Of a DNA stretch of 64,000 nucleotides, positions 50,245 through 59,296 are shown one piece after another. The DNA comes from Acidovorax sp. Leaf191. Its GTDB lineage: Bacteria > Pseudomonadota > Gammaproteobacteria > Burkholderiales > Burkholderiaceae_C. Location: the NCBI RefSeq assembly GCF_001424425.1, contig NZ_LMPT01000012.1, forward strand, positions 238,601 to 302,600. Direction: 5' to 3'. Positions within the stretch are counted from its first letter, which is position 1. Every line of letters begins with the position of its first letter. A program made the translations under genes and the position numbers. Under the pieces are notes generated by a model. That model searched no databases. It was not told the origin of the DNA and was given only the letters and a program-made list of their open reading frames with translations.

Positions 50245-50481
50245 ATGGGCTCTTTTTCCATCTGGCACTGGCTGATCGTGCTGCTGATCGTCGTCATGGT
50301 GTTCGGCACCAAGAAGCTCAAGAACATGGGCTCCGACCTCGGGGGCGCCGTCAAGGGCTTCAAGGACGGCATGAAGGACGGCTCGGCCGACCCCACCGCC
50401 ACCCCTCCCGCGGGCCACGTCGCCAACAACCCGGCGGCCGACAAGACCACCATCGATGTCGAAGCCAAGCAAAAAAGCTGA
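50245..50481 (+). CDS. tatA: Sec-independent protein translocase TatA
   Basis: Pore-forming subunit of the Tat system, 78 aa. One membrane helix ([15 protein letters not shown]) leads into the [24 protein letters not shown] amphipathic helix, then a disordered tail. SD AGGAGA precedes ATG 50245; the frame upstream to 50221 has no such site. A TAAAAT hexamer at 50213-50218 may be the -10. Confidence 0.95.
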   Translation: MGSFSIWHWLIVLLIVVMVFGTKKLKNMGSDLGGAVKGFKDGMKDGSADPTATPPAGHVANNPAADKTTIDVEAKQKS

Positions 50482-50534
50482 GCGGGCTGCATGGGTCACC
50501 GTGATCCCTGCATGCCGCGCTCTGACTGCCACCC

Positions 50535-50999
50535 ATGATTGATATTGGCCTGTCCAAGATGGCGCTGATCGGTGCGGTGGCGCTCATCGTCATCGGCCCT
50601 GAAAAGCTCCCCCGCGTGGCCCGCACGGTGGGCACCTTGCTCGGCAAGGCCCAGCGCTACGTGTCCGACGTGAAGGCCGAGGTCAACCGGTCCATGGAGC
50701 TCGACGAGCTCAAGAAGATGAAGGACACGGTGGAGAACGCGGCGCGCGACGTGCACCAGTCCATCCAGACCAACGCCAGCGAGTTCGAAAAAGACTGGGC
50801 CAGCGTCACCGACACCAGCCACGCCGACCTGCACGAGCCGCAGGCCCCCGTGGTGCCGGCGTACAAGCACCCCGGCAAGAACTGGCGCCTCAAGCGCGGT
50901 GCCGTGCCGCAGTGGTACAAGGCCAAGAGCGGCGTGCGCACCAAGGCGCAGTCCGGCGCGGCCCGCGTGGCGCGCTACCGTCCCCAGAAATTCCACTGA
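50535..50999 (+). CDS. tatB: Sec-independent protein translocase TatB
   Basis: Receptor subunit that with TatC binds twin-arginine signals. The N-terminus [33 protein letters not shown] shows the conserved GPEKLP hinge, followed by a long amphipathic helix ([23 protein letters not shown]). Length is 154 aa; the C-terminus is basic and positively charged. Follows tatA by 53 bp. Confidence 0.95.
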   Translation: MIDIGLSKMALIGAVALIVIGPEKLPRVARTVGTLLGKAQRYVSDVKAEVNRSMELDELKKMKDTVENAARDVHQSIQTNASEFEKDWASVTDTSHADLHEPQAPVVPAYKHPGKNWRLKRGAVPQWYKAKSGVRTKAQSGAARVARYRPQKFH

Positions 51000-51070
51000 C
51001 CCGAAAGCGCCAGCAGCCGGCGCCGCTGCTGTGCGCTGCATGGGCGGCCCTCACGCCCTGAAAACCCACT

Positions 51071-51865
51071 ATGTCCGAAACCCCTTCCCAAGAAGACGAG
51101 CTGGCCGGTACCGAGCAGCCCTTCGTGCAGCACCTGATGGAGTTGCGCGACCGGCTGGTCAAGGCGCTCATTGCCATCGGCATTGCGGCGGCCATCCTGT
51201 TCTTCTTTCCCGGCCCTGGCGCGCTGTACGACTTCCTGGCGGCGCCGCTGGTGGCGCACCTGCCCAAGGGGGCCACGCTGATCGCCACCTCGGTGATCTC
51301 GCCGTTCATGGTGCCGCTCAAGATCTTGCTGATGTCGGCCTTTTTGCTGGCGCTGCCCTTCGTACTGTGGCAGGTGTGGGCCTTCGTGGCGCCGGGCCTG
51401 TATTCGCACGAAAAGAAGCTGGTGCTGCCGCTCGTGATCTCCAGCACGCTGCTGTTCTTCATCGGCGTGGCCTTTTGCTACTACCTGGTGTTCGGGCAGG
51501 TGTTCGCGTTCATCCAGAGCTTTGCGCCCAAGAGCATCACGGCCGCGCCTGACATCGAGGCCTACCTGAGCTTCGTGCTGTCGATGTTCCTGGCCTTCGG
51601 CCTGGCGTTCGAGGTGCCCATCGCGGTGGTGGTGCTGGCGCGCATGGGCATCGTCAGCGTGCAGAAGCTGCGCGAGTTCCGCGGCTACTTCATCGTGCTG
51701 GCCTTCGTGATCGCCGCGGTCGTCACGCCGCCGGACGTGGTCTCGCAGCTCTCGCTCGCCATCCCCATGTGCCTGCTGTACGAAGTGGGCATCTGGGCCG
51801 CGCAGATCTTCATCAAGCACACCAAGGCGCCGGAAGAGGCGGGGGAATCCCCTTCGGCCTCCTGA
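51071..51865 (+). CDS. tatC: Sec-independent protein translocase TatC
   Basis: Six-helix core of the Tat translocase, 264 aa. Conserved: FVQHLMELRDRLVKALI at the start, APLVAHLPKGATLIATSVISPFMVPLKI, ALPFVLWQVWAFVAPGLYSHEKK, and the helix 5-6 region RGYFIVLAFVIAAVVTPPDVVSQ. It closes the tat operon; a bidirectional terminator lies about 110 bp downstream. Confidence 0.97.
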   Translation: MSETPSQEDELAGTEQPFVQHLMELRDRLVKALIAIGIAAAILFFFPGPGALYDFLAAPLVAHLPKGATLIATSVISPFMVPLKILLMSAFLLALPFVLWQVWAFVAPGLYSHEKKLVLPLVISSTLLFFIGVAFCYYLVFGQVFAFIQSFAPKSITAAPDIEAYLSFVLSMFLAFGLAFEVPIAVVVLARMGIVSVQKLREFRGYFIVLAFVIAAVVTPPDVVSQLSLAIPMCLLYEVGIWAAQIFIKHTKAPEEAGESPSAS

Positions 51866-51974
51866 CCGACCCCCGCCCGAACGGGCTGATCGACCGCGAA
51901 AGGGTCGGGGTGTTTGGATGGGGGCGCGTGTTTCGCGCCTTGCATGCTGCCAGGAGCTACTGCCAAAGTTGCCC

Positions 51975-52025
51975 AAAAAATAGCTGCTGACGCCGTATCT
52001 ACAGGCGTCAGCAGCTATTTTTTTT
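51975..52025. terminator. Bidirectional terminator built from a family 1 repeat (tatC/degS)
   Basis: AAAAAATAGCTGCTGACGCC (51975-51994) pairs perfectly with GGCGTCAGCAGCTATTTTTT (52004-52023): 20-base arms around a nine-base loop. The A and T tracts make it an efficient terminator in both directions for the convergent genes tatC and degS. It is the cleanest complete family 1 copy. Confidence 0.95.
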
Positions 52026-52194
52026 GATAGTGCTGGAGAGGGCTGGGCAGGGCGGACCAGGGCACAGCGGTCATTCGCCACATCGGCGTGCCTCCCGGGC
52101 ACGCCGGATCTTGGACGCGGCTCCCGACAACCCCTTGCCGCACATGCCGGTATCAGGGGCGCGCCGCCCCACGGTTCAACGTGCCACCGGTCGG

Positions 52195-53334
52195 TTACTG
52201 GCGCCTTTTCGGCTTGGGCCGCACGCCGGGGGTGATGTTCAGCTCCACCATCTTGTCGGCGCGCTGCACATTGAACGGGGCGGCAGTCCCTGGCTTGAGT
52301 CCGGCCACGGCGGTCAGCAGCTCCGACACGTTGCCCACGTTCTTGCCTTCCACCTTCACGATCACGTCCCCCGGGCGCATGCCGGCCTGGGCGGCAGGGC
52401 CGTCCTGCAGCACGCCGGTGATGATCACGCCTTCGGTCGCCTTCACGCCGAAGGTCTCGGCCAGCTCGGGCGAGAGCTCGTTGGGCTCCACCCCGATCCA
52501 GCCGCGGGTGACCTGGCCGTCCTTCACGATGCCGTCGAGCACCAGCCGCGCCGTGGACACGGGAATGGCAAAGCCGATGCCCATGCTGCCGCCGGAGCGC
52601 GAGTAGATCGCGGTGTTGATGCCCATGAGGTTGCCGTTCACGTCCACCAGCGCGCCGCCCGAGTTGCCGGGGTTGATGGCGGCATCGGTCTGGATGAAGT
52701 TCTCGAAGGTATTGATCCCGAGTTGCGTGCGGCCCAGCGCGCTCACGATGCCGCTGGTCACCGTCTGGCCCACGCCGAACGGGTTGCCGATGGCCAGCAC
52801 CTGGTCGCCCACGGCCAGGCCGTCGGAATTGCCCAGCACGATGACCGGCAGCTTGTCGAGCTCGATCTTGAGGATGGCCAGGTCGGTGTCGGGGTCGGTG
52901 CCGATCACGCTCGCCCGCGCACGGCGGCTGTCGGTGAGCGTGACCTCGATCTCGTCGGCCCCTTCGACCACGTGGTTGTTGGTGAGGATGTAGCCGTCGG
53001 GGCTCACGATCACGCCGCTGCCCAGCCCGGCCTGGGCCTGCGCACCCTGGTCACCGAAGAAGAACTGGAACCATGGATCGTTGCTGCGCGGATGGCGCAC
53101 CGCCTTGCTGGTGTTGATGCTGACCACGGCGGGCGCGGCCTTGCGCGCGGCGGCGCTGAAGCTGCCGGCCACCGGCTGGCCCTGGGGCGTGGCCGGTGCT
53201 TCCAGCAGAGCAATGCCCGCGCCGGAGCGCGTGGTGCCCCGGCCGAGCCAGTCGGGTTGCAGGGTGGCGACAACGAAGTAGGCGGCGACAAACACGGTCA
53301 CGGCCTGGGAAAAGAGCAGCCAGATGCGCTTCAT
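52195..53334 (-). CDS. degS: DegS-like trypsin-type serine endoprotease (HtrA family, one PDZ domain)
   Basis: Membrane-anchored periplasmic protease, 379 aa. One N-terminal helix (IWLLFSQAVTVFVAAYFVVATL), then the protease domain with His121 (LTNNHVVEGAD), Asp151 (DPDTDLAILK) and Ser225 (NPGNSGGAL), and a single PDZ domain (VIITGVLQDGPAAQAGMRPGDVIVKVEG). One PDZ plus anchor fits DegS/AlgW, the site-1 protease of envelope stress signalling, rather than DegP. ATG 53334 is preferred; the frame continues upstream to 53427. Diverges from the Nif3 gene. Confidence 0.92.
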   Translation of the reverse strand: MKRIWLLFSQAVTVFVAAYFVVATLQPDWLGRGTTRSGAGIALLEAPATPQGQPVAGSFSAAARKAAPAVVSINTSKAVRHPRSNDPWFQFFFGDQGAQAQAGLGSGVIVSPDGYILTNNHVVEGADEIEVTLTDSRRARASVIGTDPDTDLAILKIELDKLPVIVLGNSDGLAVGDQVLAIGNPFGVGQTVTSGIVSALGRTQLGINTFENFIQTDAAINPGNSGGALVDVNGNLMGINTAIYSRSGGSMGIGFAIPVSTARLVLDGIVKDGQVTRGWIGVEPNELSPELAETFGVKATEGVIITGVLQDGPAAQAGMRPGDVIVKVEGKNVGNVSELLTAVAGLKPGTAAPFNVQRADKMVELNITPGVRPKPKRRQ

Positions 53335-53468
53335 GGGGTCCTGTCGAATGGTCGAAAAACGAAGAAGCCGCGTCGGGCCCCGTCGGTGGGGGCGCGGCAT
53401 TGCTTCCTGTGCGCCATTGTCCCCCAAGGCCGCAACTATGGGCGCTGGACGCGCGCGACAATAGGCGC

Positions 53469-54230
53469 ATGAGCATTTCCCGCACCGCGCTTTTGCAGGC
53501 CTTCGATGGCCTGCTGCAACCCGAACGCTTCAAGGACTACGGCCCCAATGGCCTGCAGGTCGAGGGCAAGCCTGAGGTGCGCCGCATCGTCAGCGGCGTG
53601 ACCGCCAGCCGCGCGCTGATCGACGCGGCCATCGCCGCGCAGGCCGACGCCATCTTCGTGCACCACGGCCTGTTCTGGCGCGGGCAGGACGGCCGCGTCA
53701 CCGGCTGGATGAAGCAGCGTCTGCAGCGGCTGCTGGCGCACGACATCAACCTGTTCGCCTACCACCTGCCGCTCGATGCACACCCCGAGCTGGGCAACAA
53801 CGCGCAACTGGGCCGCGTGCTGGGCTGGACGGCCGACGCGCGCTTTGGCGAGCAGGACCTGGGCTTTGTGGCGACCGCCGCATTCCCCGATGGCCAGGCG
53901 CTGGCGGACCATGTGGCCAGCACGCTGGGCCGCGACGTGACCCTGGTGCAGCCCGACCCCGATGGTGCACCGCAGCCCATCCGCCGTGTGGCCTGGTGCA
54001 CAGGCGGCGCGCAGGGCTACTTCGAATCGGCCATTGCAGCCGGGGCGGATGCGTTCATCACCGGCGAGATTTCGGAGCCGCAGGCGCACCTGGCGCGCGA
54101 AATGGGCGTGTACTTCATCGCGGCCGGGCACCATGCCACCGAGCGCTACGGCGCGCCGGCCGTGGCTGGGCATGTGGCGAAGCAACTGGGGTTGGAGCAC
54201 ACGTTCATCGAGATTGACAATCCGGCATGA
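53469..54230 (+). CDS. Nif3-like dinuclear metal center hexameric protein
   Basis: YbgI/NIF3 family protein, 253 aa, with a toroidal dimetal fold. The conserved metal-binding motifs are VHHGLFWRG, AYHLPLDAHPELGNNAQL, and the late FIAAGHHATERYG. Function is unsettled; members are described as possible metal-dependent hydrolases such as a GTP cyclohydrolase-like activity. Diverges from degS across 134 bp. Confidence 0.92.
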   Translation: MSISRTALLQAFDGLLQPERFKDYGPNGLQVEGKPEVRRIVSGVTASRALIDAAIAAQADAIFVHHGLFWRGQDGRVTGWMKQRLQRLLAHDINLFAYHLPLDAHPELGNNAQLGRVLGWTADARFGEQDLGFVATAAFPDGQALADHVASTLGRDVTLVQPDPDGAPQPIRRVAWCTGGAQGYFESAIAAGADAFITGEISEPQAHLAREMGVYFIAAGHHATERYGAPAVAGHVAKQLGLEHTFIEIDNPA

Positions 54231-54357
54231 CGCGCATGAAGTGCATGAAGTGCATGACGTGTACATCCGTGTCCCCAGCACTGGCATCGACCCCTCCACC
54301 CCATGATCAGGAGCGCTGGCATGCTGAGCCTGCGCGCCCGGGTAGCAGGGTGGTTTA

Positions 54358-54400
54358 CTATTAAATTCATAGCTGCTTGCGCTTGTCCATAGAGCGGTAG
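54358..54400 (+). repeat. Family 1 repeat before pdxA
   Basis: CTATTAAATTCATAGCTGCT then TGCGCTTGTCCATAGAGCGG. The left half is very close to the consensus, while the right arm is decayed. About 30 bp before the pdxA start. Confidence 0.75.
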
Positions 54401-54430
54401 ACAGTGATTTCATTCAAAACGCGGACTTCC

Positions 54431-55459
54431 ATGAAGACACTGGCCATCACCCAAGGCGACCCCGCAGGCATCGGCCCCGAGATCGTGGCCAAGGCCTTTC
54501 GCGATGCGCCCGGCGACCTCAAGGGCTGCTTCGTGGTGGGCGACACCGCCACGCTGCGCCGCGCTGCCCAGGCCATTGCGCGCCGTGGCGTGCCATCGGT
54601 GCCCGTGGCGCAGATCGGCGCGCCCGCAGAGGCTGTGGACATGCCGCCGCGCTGCATTCCGGTCTTGCAACTGCCCGGCATTCCGGGCCCGCAACCCTGG
54701 GGGCAGATCAGCGCCGCTTCAGGGCGCGCGGCAGCGGACTGTGTGGTCTGGGCCACACGCGCGGCGCTGCGGGGCGAGGTGGCGGGGCTGGTGACGGCGC
54801 CGCTGCACAAGGAGGCCTTGTCGGCCGCAGGCGTTACCTTCCCGGGCCACACCGAATTGCTGCAGGCCGAGGCGGCCCACCACCAGGGGGTTGCGCTGTC
54901 GGCCATGCCCGTGCGCATGATGCTGGCCAGCGACGAGCTGCGCACCGTGCTGGTCAGCATCCACGTCTCGCTGCGCGAGGCCCTGGCAGCCGTCACGCAC
55001 GAGAACATCCTGCAGACGCTGCAGATCACGCACGCCGCGCTGACCCGCAGCCTGGGCCGCGCCCCGCGCATGGCGGTGGCCGGCCTGAACCCCCACGCAG
55101 GGGAGGGCGGCCTGTTCGGCCGTGAAGAGATCGAGGTCATCGCCCCGGCCATCGCAGAAGCCCGCGCCCAGGGCCTGGATGCCCACGGCCCGTTCGCGCC
55201 CGATACGGTCTTCATGCGCGCCCGCCACACGCCCGCGCGGCCCGGCGAGTTCGACGTGGTGATCGCGATGTACCACGACCAGGGCCTGATCCCCGTGAAG
55301 TACCTGGGCGTGGACAAGGGCGTGAACGTGACCCTGGGCCTGCCCCTGGTGCGCACCAGCCCCGACCACGGCACCGCCTTCGACATCGCAGGGCAGGGCG
55401 TCGCCGACGCCGACAGCCTCATCGAGGCCGTGCGCATGGCGCGGGCGTTGTGTGGGTGA
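54431..55459 (+). CDS. pdxA: 4-hydroxythreonine-4-phosphate dehydrogenase family protein (PdxA or PdxA2)
   Basis: NAD-dependent zinc/metal dehydrogenase fold, 342 aa, normally for pyridoxal phosphate synthesis. Features: ITQGDPAGIGPEIVAKAF, TAPLHKEAL, FPGHTELLQ, GLNPHAGEGGLFGREE and MYHDQGLIPVKYLG with the metal ligands and PDHGTAFDIAGQG. ITQGDPAGIGPE is also seen in PdxA2-type paralogs; the biosynthetic PdxA of related bacteria usually lies near surA and ksgA, which are not here. So PdxA2 is a real alternative. ATG 54431 begins the conserved sequence. Confidence 0.85.
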   Translation: MKTLAITQGDPAGIGPEIVAKAFRDAPGDLKGCFVVGDTATLRRAAQAIARRGVPSVPVAQIGAPAEAVDMPPRCIPVLQLPGIPGPQPWGQISAASGRAAADCVVWATRAALRGEVAGLVTAPLHKEALSAAGVTFPGHTELLQAEAAHHQGVALSAMPVRMMLASDELRTVLVSIHVSLREALAAVTHENILQTLQITHAALTRSLGRAPRMAVAGLNPHAGEGGLFGREEIEVIAPAIAEARAQGLDAHGPFAPDTVFMRARHTPARPGEFDVVIAMYHDQGLIPVKYLGVDKGVNVTLGLPLVRTSPDHGTAFDIAGQGVADADSLIEAVRMARALCG

Positions 55460-55463
55460 ATTG

Positions 55464-55517
55464 CCCGCTGGCGCTTGATGATAAATCGCTGGCAGCTATC
55501 GTTAAGATAGCAAGCGG
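55464..55517 (-). repeat. Family 1 repeat after pdxA
   Basis: In the reverse sense: CCGCTTGCTATCTTAACGAT then AGCTGCCAGCGATTTATCAT and CAAGCGCCAGCGGG. A diverged but complete copy placed just after the pdxA stop. Confidence 0.7.
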
Positions 55518-55574
55518 AAGAGGCGCCCTGAAGCCGGCACGCCATCTATGAAACTGGCACACCCCACGCCAGTG

Positions 55575-55798
55575 CACCCGTAGAACCGGCTTTGCCGGGC
55601 CACGGGGTGCGTCCCCCCACGGGGGAAGCGGCGCAGCCGCTCAGGGGGTTCCAATACTTCCCGTGGAACTGGCTCTGCCAGGCCACCGTGTGCGTCCCCC
55701 TCTGGGGCTGAGGCCTGCGGCCCCAAGCCTGCCTGCGCAGGCTTGGACAGGCCGAAGAGGCCGCGCCTGCGGCGCGCGCTACCGTGGCGCGCAGCGCC
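55575..55798 (-). repeat. Family 2 repeat cluster before the mscL stop
   Basis: Two GC-rich units. In the reverse sense, unit 1 (to 55640) has CCCCCTGAGCGGCTGCGCCG then CTTCCCCCGTGGGGGGACGC and the CCGTGGCCCGGCAAAGCCGG piece. Unit 2 begins next to mscL. The TGA of mscL lies inside the leading CCCCCTGAG. With the family 1 copy, these fill the 339-bp gap 55460-55798, which has no gene. Confidence 0.65.
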
Positions 55799-56233
55799 TC
55801 AGGGGGTTTTCTTCAGGCTATCGCGGATCTCGCGCAGCAGCACGATGTCCTCGGGCGTCGCGGCAGGCGCTGCCGGGGCGGCCGGGGTTTCGCGCTTGAG
55901 CCGGTTGATCTGCTTGATCATCATGAAGATGATGAACGCCAGGATGATGAAGTTGACCGCCACGGTCAGGAAGTTGCCGTAGGCAAACACCGGCACGCCC
56001 GCCTTCTTGAGGGCGTCGAGCGTCATCGCGGTGCCGGGCGGCACCGACCCGAGCACGACGAAGAGGTTGGAAAAGTCGAGCTTGCCGAACACCAGGCCCA
56101 CCACCGGCATGATGAGGTCGGACACCACCGAATCCACGATCTTGCCGAATGCGCCGCCGATGATCACACCAACCGCAAGGTCGATCACATTGCCCTTGAC
56201 GGCGAACTCTCTGAACTCCTGCATCATGCCCAT
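55799..56233 (-). CDS. mscL: Large-conductance mechanosensitive channel MscL
   Basis: Pressure-relief channel of 144 aa. Order: N-terminal amphipathic [41 protein letters not shown] with the first pore helix, a periplasmic loop, the second helix ([22 protein letters not shown]) and a C-terminal helix. AGGAGG before ATG 56233 is a strong SD. The stop TGA is part of a family 2 repeat (ACCCCCTGAG), so the last residues KKTP may be repeat-influenced. Divergent from petABC. Confidence 0.95.
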   Translation of the reverse strand: MGMMQEFREFAVKGNVIDLAVGVIIGGAFGKIVDSVVSDLIMPVVGLVFGKLDFSNLFVVLGSVPPGTAMTLDALKKAGVPVFAYGNFLTVAVNFIILAFIIFMMIKQINRLKRETPAAPAAPAATPEDIVLLREIRDSLKKTP

Positions 56234-56312
56234 GGTGCCCTCCTGGCTGCGTGAAATGTCGATGCGCGAGTATTGCCCAGAGTCAACCCCTGTCAACCCA
56301 CCCCGCATGCGT

Positions 56313-56342
56313 TTGAAATAACCATTTTCACTCCGCTACAAT
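56313..56342 (+). promoter_or_regulatory. Sigma70-type promoter of petABC
   Basis: TTGAAA at 56313-56318 and TACAAT at 56337-56342 with 18 bp between: five of six matches in each hexamer. The predicted start site is about 37 bp before petA, whose SD is GAGGA. Confidence 0.75.
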
Positions 56343-56385
56343 TCGCGGTTGACCCCAATGTAGCGATGATCAATCGAGGATCCCC

Positions 56386-56985
56386 ATGAGTGACACTCCA
56401 ATCGACTCCAGCAAGCGGACGTGGATCATCACGTCGGCATGCGCTGGTGCGGTGGGCGGCGTGGCAACCGCCGTTCCTTTCGTGAGTACGTTCCAGCCCT
56501 CCGAGCGCGCCAAAGCCGCCGGGGCTGCAGTCGAGGTGGATATTTCCGCCCTCAAGCCGGGCGAGAAACTCACCGTGGAGTGGCGCGGCAAGCCTGTCTG
56601 GATCATCAAGCGCACCCCGGAGCAGCTCGCCGAGTTGCCCAAGCTCGATGGCCAGCTCGCCGACCCCAAGTCCGAGCGCAAGCCCTCCGAGCTCACCCCC
56701 GAGTACGCGCGCAACGAAGCGCGTTCGATCAAGCCAGAGATTTTCGTGGGTGTGGGCATCTGCTCGCACTTGGGTTGCTCGCCGTCGGACAAGTTCCAGA
56801 CCGGCGCACAGCCTTCGCTGCCCGACGACTGGAAGGGCGGTTTCCTGTGCCCTTGCCACGGCTCCACGTTCGACATGGCCGGCCGCGTGTTCAAGAACAA
56901 GCCCGCGCCCGACAACCTTGAAGTCCCTCCGCACATGTACCTGTCCGACACGCGCCTCGTGATCGGTGAAGACAAGAAGGCTTGA
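56386..56985 (+). CDS. petA: Ubiquinol-cytochrome c reductase Rieske iron-sulfur subunit PetA
   Basis: Rieske 2Fe-2S protein of the bc1 complex, 199 aa. A short N-terminal signal/anchor helix (TWIITSACAGAVGGVATAVPF) is preceded by SSKRTW, a twin-arginine-like but not canonical pattern. The cluster ligands are Cys126 and His128 (CSHLGC) and Cys155 and His158 (CPCHGS), with a disulfide pair Cys131/Cys157. It begins the petABC operon and lies divergent from mscL. Confidence 0.96.
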   Translation: MSDTPIDSSKRTWIITSACAGAVGGVATAVPFVSTFQPSERAKAAGAAVEVDISALKPGEKLTVEWRGKPVWIIKRTPEQLAELPKLDGQLADPKSERKPSELTPEYARNEARSIKPEIFVGVGICSHLGCSPSDKFQTGAQPSLPDDWKGGFLCPCHGSTFDMAGRVFKNKPAPDNLEVPPHMYLSDTRLVIGEDKKA

Positions 56986-56996
56986 CGGAGAACGAC

Positions 56997-58412
56997 ATGG
57001 CCCACGAATTCAAAGAAATCTCCCCCAACGCCCCGATCAGCGCACAGGTCACGAACTGGTTCGAGAACCGGTTCCCCACGGCCTTCGATGCGTACAAGGT
57101 GCACATGTCGGAGTACTACGCTCCGAAGAACTTCAACTTCTGGTACATCTTCGGCTCGCTGGCCCTGGTCGTGCTGGTGATCCAGATCGTGACCGGCATC
57201 TTCCTGGTCATGCACTACAAGCCCGACGCCAACCTGGCGTTCGCTTCGGTCGAGTACATCATGCGCGATGTGCCCTGGGGCTGGCTGATCCGCTACATGC
57301 ACTCCACGGGCGCGTCGGCGTTCTTCGTAGTGGTGTACCTGCACATGTTCCGCGGCCTCATCTACGGCAGCTACCGCAAGCCGCGCGAGCTGGTCTGGAT
57401 CTTCGGCTGCGCGATCTTCCTGTGCCTGATGGCCGAGGCCTTCATGGGCTACCTGCTGCCCTGGGGCCAGATGTCCTACTGGGGCGCCCAGGTGATCGTG
57501 AACCTGTTCGCCGCCATCCCGTTCATCGGTCCTGACCTGGCCCTGCTGATCCGTGGCGACTACGTGGTGGGCGACGCCACGCTGAACCGTTTCTTCAGCT
57601 TCCACGTGATCGCCGTGCCGCTGGTGCTGCTGGGCCTGGTGGTGGCGCACTTGCTGGCGCTGCACGACGTGGGCTCCAACAACCCCGACGGCGTGGAAAT
57701 CAAGGGCCCGCAGGCCCCCAAGGACGCCAACGGCAAGCCCCTGGACGGCGTGCCCTTCCACCCCTACTACACGGTGCATGACATCTTCGCGCTGAGCATG
57801 TTCCTGATGGCGTTCACGGCCGTGGTGTTCTTTGCCCCCGAGTTCGGCGGCTACTTCCTCGAGTACAACAACTTCATCCCGGCCGATCCGCTCAAGACCC
57901 CCGCGCACATCGCGCCGGTCTGGTACTTCACGCCGTTCTATTCGATGCTGCGTGCCATCACCACCGAAATGATGTACGTGCTGGTGCTGTGCGTGGTGGC
58001 CGGTTCGGGCTTCGGCATCCTGAAGGCGCGGCTTCCGAGCTTCGTCAAGGCCGGCATCGCTGTGGTGGCCATCGCGGTGATCGCGATGATGCTGTCCATC
58101 GACGCCAAGTTCTGGGGCGTGGTGGTGATGGGTGGTGCCGTGATCATCCTGTTCTTCCTGCCCTGGCTGGACCACAGCCCCGTCAAGTCGATCCGCTACC
58201 GCCCCGACTGGCACAAGTACCTGTACGGCGTCTTCGTGATCATCTTCCTCATCCTGGGTTACCTGGGCGTGCAGCCACCGTCCCCCATCGGCGAGCGCGT
58301 GTCGCAGGTCGGTACGCTGTTCTACTTCGGCTTCTTCCTGCTGATGCCCTGGTGGAGCCGCATCGGCAAGGCCAAGGCCGTGCCCGACCGCGTGACCTTT
58401 GTGGCGCACTGA
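56997..58412 (+). CDS. petB: Cytochrome b subunit PetB of the bc1 complex
   Basis: Quinol-oxidising membrane subunit, 471 aa. Heme ligand histidines are His102 and His116 (RYMHSTGASAFFVVVYLHMF) and His203 and His218 (FFSFHVIAVP...LVVAHLLALHD). The quinol-site motif appears as PDATL-like GDATLNRFF, and YYTVHD, VWYFTPFYSMLRA. ATG 56997 is preferred over the in-frame TTG 56982 because it has a GGAGAA SD. Several C-terminal helices follow. Confidence 0.96.
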   Translation: MAHEFKEISPNAPISAQVTNWFENRFPTAFDAYKVHMSEYYAPKNFNFWYIFGSLALVVLVIQIVTGIFLVMHYKPDANLAFASVEYIMRDVPWGWLIRYMHSTGASAFFVVVYLHMFRGLIYGSYRKPRELVWIFGCAIFLCLMAEAFMGYLLPWGQMSYWGAQVIVNLFAAIPFIGPDLALLIRGDYVVGDATLNRFFSFHVIAVPLVLLGLVVAHLLALHDVGSNNPDGVEIKGPQAPKDANGKPLDGVPFHPYYTVHDIFALSMFLMAFTAVVFFAPEFGGYFLEYNNFIPADPLKTPAHIAPVWYFTPFYSMLRAITTEMMYVLVLCVVAGSGFGILKARLPSFVKAGIAVVAIAVIAMMLSIDAKFWGVVVMGGAVIILFFLPWLDHSPVKSIRYRPDWHKYLYGVFVIIFLILGYLGVQPPSPIGERVSQVGTLFYFGFFLLMPWWSRIGKAKAVPDRVTFVAH

Positions 58413-58429
58413 GCCTGGAGACAACAACA

Positions 58430-59185
58430 ATGAAGAAACTCATCCTCACGTTGATCGCCGCCCTGGGTATCGCCACGGGTGCGCAAGCGGCCGAAGGCGG
58501 CATTGCCTGGGACAAGGCGCCCAACAAGACCAACGACCTGGCATCCCTGCAAAACGGCGCCAAGGTGTTTGTCAACTACTGCCTGAGCTGCCACTCCGCG
58601 GCGTTCATGCGCTTCAACCGCCTGCGCGACATCGGCCTGACCGAGCAGCAGATCAAGGACAACCTGCTGTTCACGACCGACAAGGTCGGCGAAACCATGA
58701 AGGCGTCCATCGATCCCAAGCAGGCCAAGGAATGGTTCGGCGCCAACCCGCCCGACCTGACCGTGATCGCGCGCTCACGCGCCGGCCATGGCGGCACGGG
58801 TGCTGACTACCTCTACACCTTCCTGCGCACCTTCTACCGCGACGAGACCAAGGCCACGGGGTGGAACAACCTCGCCTTCCCCAGCGTGGGCATGCCCCAC
58901 GTGCTGTGGGAAATGCAGGGCGACCGCCGCCCCGTGTTCGAAGAGCACGAAAGCCACGGCCACAAGACCCAGGTCTTCAAGGGCTGGGAGCAGGTCAAGC
59001 CAGGCACGATGACCCCGCTGCAGTTCGACCAGACGGTGGGTGATCTTGTGAACTACCTGCAATGGATGGGCGAACCTGCCCAGAACACCCGCGTCCGAGT
59101 TGGCGTGTGGGTGCTGATCTTCCTCGGTATCTTTACCGTCATCGCCTGGAGGTTGAACGCAGCCTTCTGGAAGGATGTGAAGTAA
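58430..59185 (+). CDS. petC: Cytochrome c1 subunit PetC of the bc1 complex
   Basis: Periplasmic heme subunit, 251 aa, that passes electrons to soluble cytochromes such as the c4-type protein at the window's left end. Signal peptide LILTLIAALGIATGAQA is cleaved before AEGG. The heme motif is CLSCH (residues 51-55), the Met ligand lies around GMPHVLWEM, and a C-terminal anchor helix is seen (VGVWVLIFLGIFTVIAWRLNAAFWKDVK). SD GGAG precedes ATG 58430. Confidence 0.96.
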   Translation: MKKLILTLIAALGIATGAQAAEGGIAWDKAPNKTNDLASLQNGAKVFVNYCLSCHSAAFMRFNRLRDIGLTEQQIKDNLLFTTDKVGETMKASIDPKQAKEWFGANPPDLTVIARSRAGHGGTGADYLYTFLRTFYRDETKATGWNNLAFPSVGMPHVLWEMQGDRRPVFEEHESHGHKTQVFKGWEQVKPGTMTPLQFDQTVGDLVNYLQWMGEPAQNTRVRVGVWVLIFLGIFTVIAWRLNAAFWKDVK

Positions 59186-59244
59186 GCAGCACAAGCCGTC
59201 GATCCATGAGAAGGCGCCCTTCGGGGTGCCGCCGGATTGTTTGC

Positions 59245-59276
59245 AGAGTGGGCGCTGATGGCGTCCCACTCTTTTG
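59245..59276 (+). terminator. Terminator of petABC
   Basis: AGAGTGGG (59245-59252) pairs with CCCACTCT (59265-59272), with a further short inner stem, followed by TTTTGATTTTT. sspA starts about 20 bp downstream. An additional GGCGCCC TTCG GGGTGCC hairpin lies at about 59213-59230. Confidence 0.75.
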
Positions 59277-59296
59277 ATTTTTAGGAGCCTCCCACC

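Noticed and set aside
52024..53472. 482-codon plus-strand open frame opposite degS
   Set aside because: Antisense to the DegS-like gene, which carries an intact catalytic triad; composition typical of a shadow frame.
56370..58430. 686-codon open frame on the minus strand opposite petA/petB
   Set aside because: Reverse-frame shadow of the bc1 genes; low-complexity composition and no recognisable motifs.
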